A DNA stretch of 64,000 nucleotides from Lobosporangium transversale. Lineage: Eukaryota; Mortierellomycota; Mortierellomycetes; Mortierellales; Mortierellaceae. The notes below the pieces were generated by a model that was not told where the DNA came from, ran no database searches, and saw only the letters and a program-made list of their open reading frames with translations. Shown here piece after piece: positions 63,245 through 64,000 of this stretch. The stretch's first letter is position 1. Each line of letters opens with the position of its first letter. The stretch is from positions 426,501 to 490,500 of the forward strand of contig NW_019028987.1 of NCBI RefSeq assembly GCF_002105155.1, read 5' to 3'. Made by a program: the position numbers and the translations under genes.

Positions 63245-64000
63245 TCAGAGTTCATCTTTGACATTGACCACGGGCTCTGCCTTTTCCTCTGCGGACCCCC
63301 CCTTCTCAGTCTTTGGCTCCTTGGTCTTGGGCTCTGGGAGCTCAACGTCGAATGTGTAAGGGAAAGCCCTGGCACGTCCTTTGCTCGTATCAGATATCCA
63401 TCCCTGAATACCATGAACATCAAACTGTCCCACGAATGGTGCGAATGCCTTCTTACGAGGGTTCAACAACAGTAAGCCAGGGATATCGCTCGAGACTTGG
63501 AACTTGTCCTTGAAATCAACTACTCGCTTGTCCAATGCATCCATCCACATAACATGTAAAGGTTTGCCTGTGTCATGGGCCGTTTTTTTGACTGTGCGCA
63601 ACAGCTCTAGATTTTCCTCATGCATCTGAACAGACTCAGGGAACTCAGGTTCGACAATCAGGAAAGCAATCAGACATGAACCACGTGGCTTGCTCAAACA
63701 CTCCTCCTTGAGTTGAGCCTGGTCCTGGATCTGATTGATATTGGGGTCAAATTCTACTACAGGTGGTGATGGAGCAGGGGCCGATGGCTCGGACTTTGAG
63801 GATTGCGAGTTATTCTTTGATGAGTTACTCTTCTTGGCTGGCTCTGCATACTGGTTCAGGAACTCAAAGATCGGATCACGCTTCAATTCCCCTGTATAAG
63901 CCACTGGCTCCTGATGACCTTTGGGGAAAACCACCAAAGCAGGAAGACTGTCAATCTTATATTTTTTCAGCACCTCGTCGTTGGGCGCACGCATCTCTGC
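63245..64000 (-). CDS. Protein disulfide isomerase-like protein (P5 type), C-terminal part
   Basis: The frame is open from the right edge (64000) to TGA at 63245, giving 251 visible residues of a longer protein. The visible start is the second half of a thioredoxin fold (KYKIDSLPALVVFPKG…VAYTGELKRDPIFEFLNQYA) with the cis-proline. A Ser/Lys/Pro-rich linker follows, then a b-type non-catalytic thioredoxin-like domain (EECLSKPRGSCLIAFLIVEPEF … HVMWMDALDKRVV … IPGLLLLNPRKKAFAPFVG). The last four residues are KDEL, the ER-retrieval signal. The order a-linker-b-KDEL is like PDIA6/P5, which forms and shuffles disulfides in the ER lumen. The CXXC active site lies beyond the window. The P5 assignment is less certain than the PDI-family one. 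Confidence 0.7.
   Translation of the reverse strand, partial: AEMRAPNDEVLKKYKIDSLPALVVFPKGHQEPVAYTGELKRDPIFEFLNQYAEPAKKSNSSKNNSQSSKSEPSAPAPSPPVVEFDPNINQIQDQAQLKEECLSKPRGSCLIAFLIVEPEFPESVQMHEENLELLRTVKKTAHDTGKPLHVMWMDALDKRVVDFKDKFQVSSDIPGLLLLNPRKKAFAPFVGQFDVHGIQGWISDTSKGRARAFPYTFDVELPEPKTKEPKTEKGGSAEEKAEPVVNVKDEL

Overview
The window reads as nuclear DNA of a filamentous fungus. Its genes are broken by many short GT-AG introns. They include fungal families (Spt23/Mga2-type regulator, YPK9-type P5B ATPase, GPI-anchored and mucin-like surface proteins) together with genes shared with animals (CASTOR-like ACT protein, EHD ATPase, TACC protein, PIG-Y, Nab2/ZC3H14-type fingers). That mix, plus very A/T-homopolymer-rich introns and spacers, suggests an early-diverging lineage such as Mucoromycota/Mortierellomycotina. 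This placement is inference; no rRNA or other marker is present. I see no prokaryotic operons, CRISPR array, tRNA, rRNA or intact transposon.

Layout. 1-1020 (-): 3' end missing of an unrecognised gene. 1021-4323: spacer with a decayed coding fragment. 4324-5130 (+): GPI-anchored surface protein. 5308-10533 (-): P5B cation/polyamine-type ATPase. 10828-13994 (+): cytosolic-PLA2-like phospholipase with a mitochondrial-looking leader. 14333-14860 (-): mitochondrial ribosomal protein mL40, divergent from 15003-16840 (+), an RRM/SR splicing factor of Tra2 type. 18377-21190 (+): Mid2-like membrane mucin. 22010-22400 (+): small CsbD/Hmp1-like stress protein. 22593-25000 (-): membrane-anchored RNA-binding protein with a PAM2 motif and Nab2-type CCCH fingers. 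26281-27510 (+): F-box protein. 28126-32046 (+): TACC-domain spindle protein. 33021-39142 (+): Spt23/Mga2-like regulator. 39388-41665 (-): CASTOR-like tandem-ACT protein. 42486-46269 (+): MFS transporter with two microexons. 46641-48591 (+): mitochondrial-carrier-like protein. 48592-52769: homopolymer-rich region with one small Cys-rich gene (50916-51233, -). 52770-55634 (-): large PPR protein. 55880-56942 (+): PIG-Y/Eri1. 57214-59464 (-): EHD ATPase. 60486-62997 (+): monoglyceride-lipase-like protein without its catalytic serine. 63245-64000 (-): 3' part of a KDEL-bearing PDI-like gene.

Most multi-exon models below were rebuilt by hand. Introns were accepted only where donor, acceptor and reading phase agree and the joined protein fits its family; total lengths are multiples of three. 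Gene order shows no pathway cluster. Themes recur: mitochondrial gene expression and lipids (mL40, PPR, carrier, PLA2), GPI anchors and the cell surface (PIG-Y, GPI protein, mucin), nutrient and lipid signalling (CASTOR-like, Spt23-like), and RNA handling (RRM, CCCH/PAM2).

The most interesting points are the membrane-tethered PAM2-CCCH protein, the fungal CASTOR-like protein with arginine-pocket residues kept, 5-nt and 7-nt microexons in one transporter gene, the serine-less MGL homologue, and the apparent duplication of the N-terminal domain in an Spt23-like protein that has lost the membrane tail.
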